This document shows positions 37,015 to 46,735 of a stretch of 64,000 bases of DNA, in pieces. The notes under the pieces were generated by a model that was not told the origin of the DNA, searched no databases, and saw only the letters and a list, made by a program, of their open reading frames with translations. Made by a program: the position numbers and the translations under genes. The DNA comes from Dyadobacter tibetensis Y620-1 (GTDB lineage Bacteria > Bacteroidota > Bacteroidia > Cytophagales > Spirosomataceae): assembly GCF_000566685.1 (NCBI RefSeq), contig NZ_AZQN01000003.1, positions 1,116,001-1,180,000 of the forward strand, written 5' to 3'. The stretch's first letter is position 1; each line of letters opens with the position of its first letter.

Positions 37015-38418
37015 TTAGAAATCGTTTTTCCCTACCATATCTTCTGGTCGTACCCATGCATCAAACTCTTCGGGAGTTAGGTATCCTAAAGCTACGGCTG
37101 TTTCTTTTAAGGTCGAACCATTTTTATGAGCTGTCTGAGCGATCTCGGCGGCTTTATAATATCCAATTTTCGTATTAAGGGCTGTTACCAACATCAGGGA
37201 GTTGTTAACATGTTTCTTGATATTGTCGTGTAAGGGTTCTATTCCTACCGCACATTTATCGTTAAAGGCCACGCATACATCTCCTATCAGTCGTGCCGAA
37301 TGCAGAAAATTATAGGCCATCATGGGCTTGAATACGTTTAACTCAAAATGGCCATTGGAACCGCCTACGGTGATTGCTACATCATTACCCATTACCTGAG
37401 CCGCAACCATGGTCATGGCTTCACATTGAGTTGGATTCACCTTGCCGGGCATAATAGAGCTTCCTGGTTCATTGTCGGGGATGTAGATCTCTCCAATGCC
37501 CGAGCGTGGCCCGGAGGACAGCATCCGAATATCGTTCCCTATTTTCATCAGGCTAACGGCTACGGTTTTCAAAGCACCATGCGCTTCCACGATAGCATCG
37601 TGTGCAGCGAGGGCTTCAAATTTATTCTCCGCAGTAACAAAGGGCAAGCCTGTAAGTGATGCAATATGATGCGCTACATTTTCTGAATAGCCCTCTGGGG
37701 TATTGATACCCGTTCCTACAGCTGTTCCTCCTAATGCCAGTTCTGAAAGGTGAGACAAACTATTATAGACTGTTTTGAGGCCATGGTCTAACTGAGATAC
37801 ATAACCAGAGAATTCCTGGCCCAGCGTTAGGGGAGTAGCATCCATAAAATGGGTACGGCCTATTTTTACCACATTCCGGAATGACTCAGCCTTGGCTTTG
37901 AGCGTATCTCTTAATTTGGTAATCCCCGGAATGGTTGTATCTATTAATATCTTATAAGCCGCAATATGCATAGCGGTCGGGAAGGTATCATTCGACGATT
38001 GCGATTTGTTTACATCATCGTTAGGATGCAGAAACTTTGTACTGTCACTCAGTGAGCCTCCCTGCAACACATGGCCCCGGTAGGCAATAACCTCATTACA
38101 ATTCATGTTGGACTGGGTTCCCGAACCAGTTTGCCAAACGACCAGGGGAAATTGATCATTAAGTTGATCCGTCAATATTTCATCGCATACTTTACCTATC
38201 AGCTCACTTTTCTCTGGAGCTAGTACTCCTGCTTCCATATTGGTGATGGCAGCAGCCTTTTTTAAGTAAGCAAAAGCCTTAATAATCTCCTTGGGCATTT
38301 TGTTGATATCCGCAGCGATCGGGAAATTCTGGATGGATCGTTGGGTTTGGGCCCCCCAGTACACGTTGGCAGGAACCTGCACCTCTCCCATGGTATCTTT
38401 TTCTATACGATATTCCAT
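37015..38418 (-). CDS. fumC: Class II fumarate hydratase
   Basis: A 467-residue oxygen-stable fumarase that interconverts fumarate and L-malate in the citric acid cycle. It has the N-terminal [10 protein letters not shown] and YWGAQTQRS, the [11 protein letters not shown] substrate segment, [10 protein letters not shown], and the family signature [11 protein letters not shown] (about residues 317-327). It is full length. It has its own terminator, and the 5' side faces the metE riboswitch region. Confidence 0.98.
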   Translation of the reverse strand: MEYRIEKDTMGEVQVPANVYWGAQTQRSIQNFPIAADINKMPKEIIKAFAYLKKAAAITNMEAGVLAPEKSELIGKVCDEILTDQLNDQFPLVVWQTGSGTQSNMNCNEVIAYRGHVLQGGSLSDSTKFLHPNDDVNKSQSSNDTFPTAMHIAAYKILIDTTIPGITKLRDTLKAKAESFRNVVKIGRTHFMDATPLTLGQEFSGYVSQLDHGLKTVYNSLSHLSELALGGTAVGTGINTPEGYSENVAHHIASLTGLPFVTAENKFEALAAHDAIVEAHGALKTVAVSLMKIGNDIRMLSSGPRSGIGEIYIPDNEPGSSIMPGKVNPTQCEAMTMVAAQVMGNDVAITVGGSNGHFELNVFKPMMAYNFLHSARLIGDVCVAFNDKCAVGIEPLHDNIKKHVNNSLMLVTALNTKIGYYKAAEIAQTAHKNGSTLKETAVALGYLTPEEFDAWVRPEDMVGKNDF

Positions 38419-38730
38419 TTGATTTTTATGAATGAATAATGGGTAAAATAGACAATTTTATACAATTCCGTAAAGTTAGGGTTGGACCCGGGAAAATGAA
38501 GAATTTTTAAACTAAATCTTAGCAGCTGTATAAAAGTACTGTCTATAGAAGCCTTTTTATACATAGCCCAAACGATCCAGGAATTTGCGATTGGCTCAGT
38601 CCACTAGTTCAATTTAACTCTTGTCGCACGATTTATATTTCAAAAAAGATAAAATATCGGAAGCTTTATCGAATTTAGAGGCGCTTCACTTAATTCCAAA
38701 CGCCTTGATGGTTCCTTAAATGATGTGTTT
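38419..38730. other. Intergenic region between fumC and the metE leader
   Basis: AT-rich, with no gene on either strand. It should contain the divergent fumC promoter and the upstream part of the metE promoter; no clear fumC boxes could be assigned. Confidence 0.5.
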
Positions 38731-38738
38731 TACCTTTG
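38731..38738 (+). promoter_or_regulatory. -7 box of the metE transcript
   Basis: TACCTTTG is an exact TAnnTTTG match. Transcription would start near 38745, about 20 bases before the riboswitch's first stem. The nearest TTG upstream (38705-38707) is 23 bases away, a little too far. Confidence 0.5.
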
Positions 38739-38765
38739 CCTCGTTCTTTGGAACACCCGTCAATC

Positions 38766-38964
38766 GGCATAATGGTTTTCACCTTTAACACTTTCAAGAA
38801 AGGAAGGAATTAAAAAGGAACCGTGTGAAATTCACGGGCAGACGTGCTACTGTAATTGCTATCCAGAATATTGGATAAATTTTCACCCTCGAGTCCCATT
38901 GCTTCTAGTATGTTGCGAGAAGGGCGGTGAAAACGGCATCAGCCAGGAGACTTGCCTTTATGCT
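38766..38964 (+). promoter_or_regulatory. Cobalamin riboswitch
   Basis: The B12 box AGCCAGGAGACTTGCC (38941-38956) is nearly identical to the consensus. The core GAACCGTGTGAAATTCACGG with the following ACTGTAA (38817-38854) matches the conserved P3-P6 region. The ends pair as gcataa (38767-38772) with ttatgc (38958-38963), closing P1. A ggttttcacc / ggtgaaaac pair supplies P2. B12 binding is expected to switch off metE, so the B12-dependent MetH is used when the vitamin is present. Confidence 0.93.
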
Positions 38965-39160
38965 CAATGACCTGCCCCTCACGGATAGGGATAGGTTTCG
39001 TATTGATTTTACCACATATCTATTCCATAGCTTAACAATCCCAGGCAGACTGGGTTTGTGTAAGTACATGATGGCTATGCGTACAGGAAGAGCTGTTGGA
39101 GCTTGGTACTGGACGGGGGTGTTTTCAAGGGTTATTTATCAACTCTTAAACACAATTAAC

Positions 39161-41485
39161 ATGTTATCACACAATTTGGGGTATCCTCGTGTGGGGGCCC
39201 ACAGAGAATTGAAAAAGGTCTCCGAGGCTTTTTGGGCGGGAAACGGTGGGAAAGATGCGTTGCTTGAGACTGCCCGAAAATTGCGCCGGCAGAATTGGGA
39301 AACACAGAGAGCTGCGGGCATAGACCTGATTCCTTCCAATGATTTTTCACTCTACGATCAAGTGCTGGACGCCGCCAGTATGGTGGGAGCCATTCCTAAG
39401 CGATTTCATGCTTTGATCGACGGGAAAGCCAATCGGGAAATGGACCTGTATTATGCCATGGCCAGAGGAGTGCAGCGCGAAGGCATAGACTTGCATGCCC
39501 TGGAAATGACAAAATGGTTTGATACCAATTATCACTATCTGGTACCTGAATTTTCTAAAAATCAGTCTTTTACCCGTTACTCCAACAAAGTAATTCATGA
39601 GTTCGTGGAAGCCCTGCAATTGGGAATACTTACCAAACCCGTTTTACTCGGGCCTATAAGTTTTCTTTTATTGGGAAAAGAAAAAGAGTCAGGTTTTCAC
39701 CGAATCGACTTACTTGACAATTTATTGCCTGTTTATATCTCTATCCTGGAAGAATTGGCAGACCGAGGGGCTACTCATATTCAGCTTGATGAGCCTATGT
39801 TGGTGCAGGAACTTACTCAGGATGAGCAGGTGTCATTTCATAAGGCCTATGCGGAAATACGGGCTGCTGTGCCTCAAGTAAATCTGATATTGGCGACTTA
39901 TTTTGGCGAACTGGCTGATAATTTAGCCCTAGCCGCCGGTCTGCCCATCAATGTGCTACATATCGACATCACCCGATCGATACATAGCCTTCCAGCCATA
40001 TTGTCCTATGAAACCTTCGTTTCCAGTAATAAAATACTTTCACTGGGATTGGTGGATGGAAGAAATATTTGGAAGAATCGTTTTGAAGCATCCTTATCCT
40101 CAATAAAGCAGGCAACCAGGGCACTTGGCAGAGAACGAGTGTGGTTGGCACCCTCTTGTTCATTACTTCATTGTCCATACGACCTGGAACTGGAGGGGCA
40201 GGAAGATATTCTTACGCCAGAAGTAAAGAATTGGATGGCTTTTTCACGGCAAAAACTGACGGAAATAGCGGAGCTTAAAAGACTCTCGGCTATCAAATGG
40301 AAATTTGATCCAATTTTCCTTGCCAATCGTGCGGCTCAAGGAGCCCGAAATAATTCTCCTCTCATTCACCGTCCAGAGGTAAAAGCCGGTGTAGCAGCCA
40401 TTCTGCCTGCCGACCTGGCCCGCCAAAATACATTCTCCCAACGTCAATTAATTCAGAAACATCGATTAAAATTGCCCTTACTGCCCACTACAACCATTGG
40501 GTCCTTTCCTCAAACGGAGGAAATTAGGGCCTTACGTGCCCGTTTTAAAAATAGAGCTATATCAGAAGAGGATTATCATTCCGAATTAGAAAAAGAGATT
40601 ATCGCCTCTATCCGCTGGCAGGAATCCTTAGGAATGGACGTGCTGGTTCATGGTGAATTTGAACGCAATGATATGGTAGAATATTTTGGGGAACGATTAT
40701 CTGGATTTGTATTTTCTCAAAATGGTTGGGTACAAAGTTATGGCAGTCGTTGTGTGAAACCGCCTATCATTTATGGTGACGTGTCCCGGCCATTTCCCAT
40801 GACGGTCCGTTGGTCAGCCTTTGCACAAGCCAATACCATCCGACCTATGAAGGGAATGCTGACCGGGCCGGTTACCATTCTACAATGGTCATTCGTTCGG
40901 GACGATCAGCCCCGGCAGCAAACGGCTTGGCAGATAGGCCTTGCCATACGCCAGGAAGTACTGGACCTGGAGAAGGCCGGTATCCGAATCATTCAAATTG
41001 ATGAACCCGCTTTGCGGGAAGGGCTGCCGCTTCGCAAGAAAGATTGGGCACAGTATCTGGAATGGGCGGTGGGTGCCTTTAAGCTGAGCGCTTCGGCAGT
41101 GGCCGATCAAACACAGATTCATACGCATATGTGTTACTCTGAGTTTAATGATATTATCGAAGCCATTGCAAACCTTGATGCCGACGTGATCACCATCGAA
41201 ACCTCCCGATCTCAAATGGAACTTCTTGATGCATTTGTTGAATATAAATATCCTAATGAAATTGGACCAGGAGTTTATGATATCCACTCCCCCCGAACCC
41301 CCTCAGTGGACGAGATGGTGCTCCTACTTGAAAAGGCACTAAGGGTCATCCCTGCCCGGAATTTATGGGTCAACCCCGATTGTGGGTTGAAGACGCGGAA
41401 GTGGCCGGAAACGAAGGTTGCTTTGCAAAATATGGTTGCAGCTGCTAACTTGCTCAGAGAGGCTGTAGCCTTCAGTGAAAAATAA
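39161..41485 (+). CDS. metE: Cobalamin-independent methionine synthase
   Basis: A 774-residue enzyme that transfers a methyl from 5-methyltetrahydropteroyltri-glutamate to homocysteine without B12. The start is the ATG at 39161 (MLSHNLGYPRVG), which matches the family. The open frame extends back to 38927 only because it crosses the riboswitch. The zinc ligands are present in THMCYSEF (about 658) and NPDCGLKTRKW (about 740), together with TTIGSFPQT and GDVSRPFPMTVRW. A leader of about 200 bases follows the riboswitch. It ends in a strong hairpin. Confidence 0.97.
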   Translation: MLSHNLGYPRVGAHRELKKVSEAFWAGNGGKDALLETARKLRRQNWETQRAAGIDLIPSNDFSLYDQVLDAASMVGAIPKRFHALIDGKANREMDLYYAMARGVQREGIDLHALEMTKWFDTNYHYLVPEFSKNQSFTRYSNKVIHEFVEALQLGILTKPVLLGPISFLLLGKEKESGFHRIDLLDNLLPVYISILEELADRGATHIQLDEPMLVQELTQDEQVSFHKAYAEIRAAVPQVNLILATYFGELADNLALAAGLPINVLHIDITRSIHSLPAILSYETFVSSNKILSLGLVDGRNIWKNRFEASLSSIKQATRALGRERVWLAPSCSLLHCPYDLELEGQEDILTPEVKNWMAFSRQKLTEIAELKRLSAIKWKFDPIFLANRAAQGARNNSPLIHRPEVKAGVAAILPADLARQNTFSQRQLIQKHRLKLPLLPTTTIGSFPQTEEIRALRARFKNRAISEEDYHSELEKEIIASIRWQESLGMDVLVHGEFERNDMVEYFGERLSGFVFSQNGWVQSYGSRCVKPPIIYGDVSRPFPMTVRWSAFAQANTIRPMKGMLTGPVTILQWSFVRDDQPRQQTAWQIGLAIRQEVLDLEKAGIRIIQIDEPALREGLPLRKKDWAQYLEWAVGAFKLSASAVADQTQIHTHMCYSEFNDIIEAIANLDADVITIETSRSQMELLDAFVEYKYPNEIGPGVYDIHSPRTPSVDEMVLLLEKALRVIPARNLWVNPDCGLKTRKWPETKVALQNMVAAANLLREAVAFSEK

Positions 41486-41506
41486 AACTATAAATCTAAT
41501 AAATTG

Positions 41507-41545
41507 AATCAACCTGGGAAAACCTGCTCCCAGGTTGATTTGTAA
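41507..41545 (+). terminator. Terminator after metE
   Basis: A perfect 13-pair stem, 41507-41519 with 41528-41540, then a modest T-rich tail. Only ten bases separate it from the thioesterase ATG, so that gene is probably read by leakage or has a promoter inside metE. Confidence 0.8.
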
Positions 41546-41550
41546 TTCTT

Positions 41551-41943
41551 ATGAGCCCCCTGGAACAGAAAATTAATTTGTCACAAGTAAGCGTTTTTAA
41601 AACGGTGTTTCCCAACGATACCAATCATTATGACACCCTATTTGGGGGGAAGGCCTTATCGATGATGGACGAAGTTGCATTTATGGCAGCTACACGTTTT
41701 ACGCGTCTGCGCTGTGTAACGGTTTCTTCCGATCGCATTGATTTTACTCAGCCTATTCCCGCTGGGACCATTATAGAGCTGGTAGGGCGTGTCGAGGTGG
41801 TAGGTAATACCAGTCTCAAGGTAAGGGTAGATATATTTATCGAACAGATGTATGAAGAAGGCCGAGAAAAGGCAGTCTCTGGCTTGTTTACCTTTGTAGC
41901 CCTGGATGAAGAGCATAAGCCTGTTCGTATTTCACAGCCTTAA
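41551..41943 (+). CDS. Acyl-CoA thioesterase (hotdog fold)
   Basis: A 130-residue YciA/BFIT-type thioesterase. It has the phrase TNHYDTLFGGKALSMMDE, in which the aspartate at the end of the hotdog helix is catalytic, and the strands RIDFTQPI and GRVEVVGNTSLKV. It hydrolyses acyl-CoA in the cytoplasm; chain-length preference is not readable. It lies directly after the metE terminator. Confidence 0.92.
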   Translation: MSPLEQKINLSQVSVFKTVFPNDTNHYDTLFGGKALSMMDEVAFMAATRFTRLRCVTVSSDRIDFTQPIPAGTIIELVGRVEVVGNTSLKVRVDIFIEQMYEEGREKAVSGLFTFVALDEEHKPVRISQP

Positions 41944-42132
41944 AGTTCGAAAACTACAGTAATCTCTCAGGCCTTATTTATAGGGTCTGGGATAGCGCTT
42001 ATTTGTTAATAACCCCCGATTTATAAGCATGTAAAAATATTCTTAGGAATAATTGACTTTAGTATATTAATATTTCTATATTGTGGATACTTGACGGATA
42101 TGATATTGTGATATATAGTAATATTTAGACGC

Positions 42133-43224
42133 ATGGATAAGAAATTAGTCTATTTGTTATTGCTATTTCTCCTTATGCTTTTGATTACAGAAGCTCTAGT
42201 CAGATTGATTATGCTGACCCAGGGAATGTCATTTTTTACGCCTCATCATTTTATGGAGGAAAAATATTATCCTCAACTCCTAAAAATTAAGGAAAAATTT
42301 CAGAGCAGAGTCTCCTCTGCGCCTTCGATCTTAATTTTGGGTGGTTCTGTGATAAGTACAGACTGGTCCCGGCCAGAATCCAGGCTGGATACTTTGATAA
42401 GGAACAGGTATCCCGAAATAAAGACAATTAACATCTATAATGCAGCTCATCCGGGACACACCTCCTTAGATAATGCAATTAAGTACAGGCACTTAAAACC
42501 CTTTAAGTTTGATCTGGTGATTTACTATGAAGCTATTAACGAGGCCAGAGCCAATAATATAAGACCCGAACAGTTCAAGTCAGATTACAGTCATATTAAA
42601 TGGTATGAGCAAATTCTCCGCTTAGAACGTCATCCAGAAATGAAATTTACTATTATACCTTATGTTTTGGATCTGGTCTTTACTGAGATTAAAAGCTTAA
42701 TTATTAAACAGCAATATATTCCTATGGAAACGGTGGATCCACAATTTATGGACTATGGTTCCGGAGTTAAAACGGCTGAAAGCTATGAGAATAATTTAAG
42801 TGAAATATGCCAACTGGCTAAGGAAAAGAAGGAGCAATTGTTATTGGTAGAGTATGCACCTTATTTTCCAGCTGGCCAAAATTTAACAGGAAGGGAAGAG
42901 GACAAGCAAGCCTTTGCCAACTGTTATGGCATGTCTCCGGTAACTACCTGGGGCAGACCCGAGAATGTTCAGAAAGCCATTGATATCCATAATGAGATCT
43001 TACTTAAAGTGTCAAAAAAAGAGCAAATTCCGTATTTAGATATGAGTAAAAAGCTCCCTAAGCATAAAGTAATGTATTGTGATGTTTGTCATTTAAGTGA
43101 GATAGGTGCGCAGGTTTTTTATAAGGAATTGGCCTGCTATATCCTAGAAAAGAATTTGTTAAGTTTAGTTAGAAAACCCTTGGACTCGAAAGCGGAATTA
43201 ATAGAGTCAGGTTTTTTTGAATAG
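42133..43224 (+). CDS. Membrane-anchored SGNH-like hydrolase
   Basis: A 363-residue protein with an N-terminal membrane helix (about 4-24) and a lumenal domain. The block SILILGGSV (about 66-74) carries the nucleophile serine of SGNH enzymes. NIYNAAHPGHTSLDN gives the G block, and DVCHLSEIG near the C-terminus supplies the Asp-His pair. I read it as a GDSL-type esterase or acyltransferase partner. It is the first gene of the carbamoyltransferase cassette, 31 bases before the next start. Confidence 0.72.
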   Translation: MDKKLVYLLLLFLLMLLITEALVRLIMLTQGMSFFTPHHFMEEKYYPQLLKIKEKFQSRVSSAPSILILGGSVISTDWSRPESRLDTLIRNRYPEIKTINIYNAAHPGHTSLDNAIKYRHLKPFKFDLVIYYEAINEARANNIRPEQFKSDYSHIKWYEQILRLERHPEMKFTIIPYVLDLVFTEIKSLIIKQQYIPMETVDPQFMDYGSGVKTAESYENNLSEICQLAKEKKEQLLLVEYAPYFPAGQNLTGREEDKQAFANCYGMSPVTTWGRPENVQKAIDIHNEILLKVSKKEQIPYLDMSKKLPKHKVMYCDVCHLSEIGAQVFYKELACYILEKNLLSLVRKPLDSKAELIESGFFE

Positions 43225-43255
43225 TGGTAATTCAAACTACATAAGGCATACACAC

Positions 43256-45118
43256 ATGAAAATATTAGGCATTTCGGCCTTTTACCACGATTCGGCTGCA
43301 GCTTTAGTGGTGGATGGTAATATCCTCGCGGCCGCACAAGAGGAACGATTTACTAGAAAAAAGCACGACGCTACCTTCCCATCTCATGCCATTGCTTATT
43401 GTTTGCAGTATGGTGGGTATAGTTTGAACGAGCTGGATGCTATTGTCTTTTACGACAAACCTCTATTAAAATTTGAACGAATTCTAGAGTCCTATTACGC
43501 TTTTGCCCCTAAAGGACTTCGGTCATTTTTGCTGTCCATGCCTGTATGGATTAAAGAAAAGCTATTTTTAAAACGTATATTAAGGGTAGAACTGGGAAAA
43601 CTAGGATATGATTCTAAATCAGACATCAAGGTTCTATTCCCTGAACACCACCTATCGCATGCTGCCAGTGCTTTCTACCCCTCTCCATTCGCTAAAGCTG
43701 CTGTACTAACCGTAGATGGTGTTGGAGAATGGGCCACAGCTTCTATTTGCCTGGGCGAAGGAGAGGGGCTTACAGTACTCAAGGAACTTCATTATCCCCA
43801 TTCTCTTGGTTTACTTTATTCAGCCTTTACCTATTTTCTAGGGTTTAAGGTCAATTCCGGAGAGTACAAATTGATGGGTTTGGCCCCTTATGGACAACCC
43901 GATTCTGAAGAAGTTAAACGTTTTGAGGAGATTATTCTTACCGAACTCATCGACCTGAAGCCGGATGGATCGCTGTGGTTAAACCAGAAATATTTTGATT
44001 ACGCTACCGGCCTGAAGATGGTAAATGAGGCTCGATGGGAAGGACTTTTTGGTTTTAAATTACGTAGGCCGGAAGATCCGCTGGAGCGTCAGCATTGTAA
44101 CCTTGGGCTAGCCATTCAGCAGGTAACGGAGGAAGCTGTTATTCGGATGAGTAAGGAAGCTCAACGCCTATCAGGGGCAGAAAATCTCTGCTTAGCAGGG
44201 GGAGTGGCATTGAACTGTGTTTCTAATGGAAAACTTCAAAAAACTGGGATTTTTAATCAGATATTTATTCAACCTGCTGCGGGTGATGCAGGAGGAGCGC
44301 TAGGGGCGGCACTGGCCGCAGAGCATATATATTTTAGTCAACCCAGAAAAATCAAACCCGGACGGGACAGTATGCAGGGTGCTTATCTGGGCCCCTGTTT
44401 TTCAGATTTGGAAGTGAAGCTAATGTCCAAAAAATACAAGGCGGTTTTTCAGTATTTTTCTCATCTTCCGGAACTGACCGCTAGTGTAGCACAGCTTTTG
44501 GCCCGTGGGCAGGTGATAGGCTGGGTTCAGGGGCGGATGGAGTTTGGGCCACGCGCCCTAGGATGTAGAAGTATTCTGGGTGACCCTAGAAATACCGAAA
44601 TGCAGAAAAAACTAAATCTTAAAATCAAATATAGGGAGTCGTTTCGTCCATTTGCTCCCTCGGTTCTCGCAGAAGATGTTGGCCTTTTTTTTGAGTATGA
44701 AGGGGATTCACCTTATATGTTATTGGTTCACCCCTTTAAGGAAAACAGACGCATGGCTCTTCCTGCTAATTATACGGACTTGGATTTAAGGGAAAAGCTT
44801 TATTATCAACGCTCCGATCTGCCATCCATTACCCATGTTGACTTTTCGGCTCGAATTCAAACGGTTCATCAGGAAACCAATCCACGGTATTATGAACTCC
44901 TTCAGGCATTTAAGGAGCTTACTGGGTATGGAGTACTAGTCAATACCAGTTTTAACGTTAGAGGAGAACCTATAGTTTGTTCGCCCGAGGATGCCTATCG
45001 CTGCTTTATGCGGACTGAAATGGACTATTTGGTAATCGGGGATTTTCTCTTCGATAAAAGGGATCAACCGCAATGGAAAGAGAAAGATCACTGGCAGCAG
45101 GAGTTTGTGTTAGACTAA
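43256..45118 (+). CDS. NodU/CmcH family carbamoyltransferase (SxtI-like)
   Basis: A 620-residue enzyme that transfers a carbamoyl group from carbamoyl phosphate to a hydroxyl. The start is the ATG at 43256 (MKILGISAFYHDSAAAL), which is the family opening. The Kae1-like domain has HHLSHAASAF (metal-binding histidines, about residue 130), VDGVGEW, GGVALNC and AAGDAGGALGAAL. The C-terminal domain has GRMEFGPRALG and NTSFNVRGEPIV. The closest known parallels are NodU, CmcH and saxitoxin SxtI. The acceptor is unknown, possibly an extracellular polysaccharide or a small molecule. Confidence 0.93.
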   Translation: MKILGISAFYHDSAAALVVDGNILAAAQEERFTRKKHDATFPSHAIAYCLQYGGYSLNELDAIVFYDKPLLKFERILESYYAFAPKGLRSFLLSMPVWIKEKLFLKRILRVELGKLGYDSKSDIKVLFPEHHLSHAASAFYPSPFAKAAVLTVDGVGEWATASICLGEGEGLTVLKELHYPHSLGLLYSAFTYFLGFKVNSGEYKLMGLAPYGQPDSEEVKRFEEIILTELIDLKPDGSLWLNQKYFDYATGLKMVNEARWEGLFGFKLRRPEDPLERQHCNLGLAIQQVTEEAVIRMSKEAQRLSGAENLCLAGGVALNCVSNGKLQKTGIFNQIFIQPAAGDAGGALGAALAAEHIYFSQPRKIKPGRDSMQGAYLGPCFSDLEVKLMSKKYKAVFQYFSHLPELTASVAQLLARGQVIGWVQGRMEFGPRALGCRSILGDPRNTEMQKKLNLKIKYRESFRPFAPSVLAEDVGLFFEYEGDSPYMLLVHPFKENRRMALPANYTDLDLREKLYYQRSDLPSITHVDFSARIQTVHQETNPRYYELLQAFKELTGYGVLVNTSFNVRGEPIVCSPEDAYRCFMRTEMDYLVIGDFLFDKRDQPQWKEKDHWQQEFVLD

Positions 45119-45172
45119 ACTGAATTTTTATTGAATCGAATTAAGTGAATGTTCAAATAAATAATCTAGTCG

Positions 45173-45322
45173 ATGGAATTTCTAAAGGACTTGTTCGAAT
45201 TTATGAAGGAGCGAAAGAAATGGTGGTTAGCTCCTGTTATTCTGGTTTTGCTACTACTAGGTGTACTTATTGTCATTGGCGGCGGTTCGGCCGTGGCTCC
45301 ATTCATTTATACCTTGTTTTAA
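45173..45322 (+). CDS. DUF5989 small membrane protein (SxtK-like)
   Basis: A 49-residue protein reading MEFLKDLFEFMKERKKWW and then one long hydrophobic helix (about 19-41) ending PFIYTLF. The DUF5989 family pattern, a short amphipathic helix with a KKWW turn before a membrane segment, recurs next to carbamoyltransferases. In saxitoxin clusters the equivalent small gene is sxtK. A longer frame (45145-45396) overlaps it in another phase but lacks any such pattern. It is in the right place between the carbamoyltransferase and SxtJ genes. I am sure of the gene; the function is unknown. Confidence 0.88.
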   Translation: MEFLKDLFEFMKERKKWWLAPVILVLLLLGVLIVIGGGSAVAPFIYTLF

Positions 45323-45382
45323 TTTGTTTAGGGAGAGGCAGGGCTATACCTGAGAGGCTCTGCCAACTTAATTTTCACTGCT

Positions 45383-45745
45383 ATGTCCGATTCTGAAAAC
45401 AGTAAGGCACAACTGGTTATTGTCACCGGAATGCTCGTCCTATATTTTTTATTTGTTACTGATGTTTTTCTATGGATAGCCACGTTGGTAGGAATTCTTA
45501 GTTTGGTTTCCTCAAGGTTGGGGGCCCTATTGGTGAAAGCGTGGTACCGCCTTGCAGCCGTCCTTGGACTAATTAATGGAAAGGTATTGTTGTCGATAGT
45601 ATATATCTTTATTCTAGTCCCTGTGGCATTTATGGCCAGATATGGCAGGAGAAATCCATTGTCTCTCTCCAGAAATCAGCAATCTTCTTTATTCATAGTT
45701 CGAAATCACCGGTATACTGCTAAAGACCTGGAGAGAGCATGGTAA
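45383..45745 (+). CDS. SxtJ family membrane protein
   Basis: A 120-residue protein with two hydrophobic hairpin-like segments (about 12-40 and 65-85) and a charged tail. The SxtJ pattern is recognisable: a short polar start, VLYFLFVTDVFLWIATLVGI, LVKAWYRLAAVLGLINGKVLLSI split around a glycine, and a C-terminal KDLERAW close to the family's usual W-ending. Its role in saxitoxin clusters is also unknown. It closes the cassette and converges on ppx within 12 bases. Confidence 0.82.
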   Translation: MSDSENSKAQLVIVTGMLVLYFLFVTDVFLWIATLVGILSLVSSRLGALLVKAWYRLAAVLGLINGKVLLSIVYIFILVPVAFMARYGRRNPLSLSRNQQSSLFIVRNHRYTAKDLERAW

Positions 45746-45757
45746 ATTAAGGGGAGG

Positions 45758-46645
45758 CTAACTATTTTTTTGTCTTGCCTGGGCTCTGTCGTAGAGCTGT
45801 TGGAGCATCCCATCCTTTAGTCCTACATCGGGAACGTGCATAATCTCGGCTCCTGCCCATTTCATGGCTGAGGTGTATATATCACCTGCAGGAACGATCA
45901 CATCGGCACGGTCCGGATTCAGTTGGAGTTTATTTATTCGCTCCACCAGTGTGAACTGCGCAATATATTCTTTCATCCGGATAATTTCCGAAAGACTTGT
46001 GGAACTTTCACTGAGTTTGGAAGAGAGATCAAAAAGCTTGTTAATATTTCCACCCGTTCCTACCGCTTGGATGGGCTGAGTGTAATCTACATTTTTGCGG
46101 ATCCACTCTTCTATTTTCTGCCAGGATCCTTTCGTTTCCTTGCCCTCCAGTAGCCTTACCGAGCCCAATTTGAACGATTTGGAAACGATTTGTTTGTGAT
46201 CCCGATAGACATTAAGTTCGGTACTGCCTCCGCCAACATCTATATGGAGAAACTGCCCCTCGCCCAAGGATTTGATAACCACATTATTGACAAGGTCTGC
46301 CTCTTTTTTACCATCAATTATTTGTATGTTGATACCAGTACGTTGTTGAATATTGTCGCGGACCTGGTGCCCATTAACGGCCTCCCGCATGGCGGAAGTC
46401 GAGCAGGCCATATAATCTTCAACCTCATGCAATTCCATTAATAACTGGTAGGCAAGCATAAGCTTTATCATTCGGTCTTCACTGAAAGGAGAAATCTCGC
46501 CTATGGTAAACACATCGTGTCCCAGGCGCAGGGGGAAACGTACATATTCTACTTTTTTAAAACGTACCCGGCCCTCATCGTTCAGTACCGATGAGATCTG
46601 CATGCGGGCGCCATTGGACCCAATATCTATTGCTGCGTATTTCAA
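45758..46645 (-). CDS. Ppx/GppA family phosphatase
   Basis: A 295-residue exopolyphosphatase/guanosine-pentaphosphatase-type protein. I place the start at the TTG at 46645 (LKYAAIDIGSNGARMQI). The ATG at 46705 adds 20 residues with no counterpart. The ASKHA phosphate loops are AIDIGSNGAR and HIDVGGGSTEL, with SFKLGSVRL after them. It lacks the C-terminal extension of long Ppx proteins, so it is the short form common in Bacteroidota. It hydrolyses polyphosphate or pppGpp. Confidence 0.92.
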   Translation of the reverse strand: MKYAAIDIGSNGARMQISSVLNDEGRVRFKKVEYVRFPLRLGHDVFTIGEISPFSEDRMIKLMLAYQLLMELHEVEDYMACSTSAMREAVNGHQVRDNIQQRTGINIQIIDGKKEADLVNNVVIKSLGEGQFLHIDVGGGSTELNVYRDHKQIVSKSFKLGSVRLLEGKETKGSWQKIEEWIRKNVDYTQPIQAVGTGGNINKLFDLSSKLSESSTSLSEIIRMKEYIAQFTLVERINKLQLNPDRADVIVPAGDIYTSAMKWAGAEIMHVPDVGLKDGMLQQLYDRAQARQKNS

Positions 46646-46735
46646 AGTTTGTGGTCTAAAAGATTTTAAAACCCAAAAATAGGGTTTTTGACAAGGAATT
46701 CCCAAATCTAATTGTATGTATGCTGGTACTCCTCC

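Noticed and set aside
38927..39160. An N-terminal extension of MetE
   Set aside because: It begins inside the cobalamin riboswitch and runs through the B12 box; the family start is at 39161.
45145..45396. An 83-codon frame overlapping the small gene after the carbamoyltransferase
   Set aside because: Cysteine- and arginine-rich with no membrane or domain pattern, while the DUF5989 frame in the same stretch is clearly protein-like.
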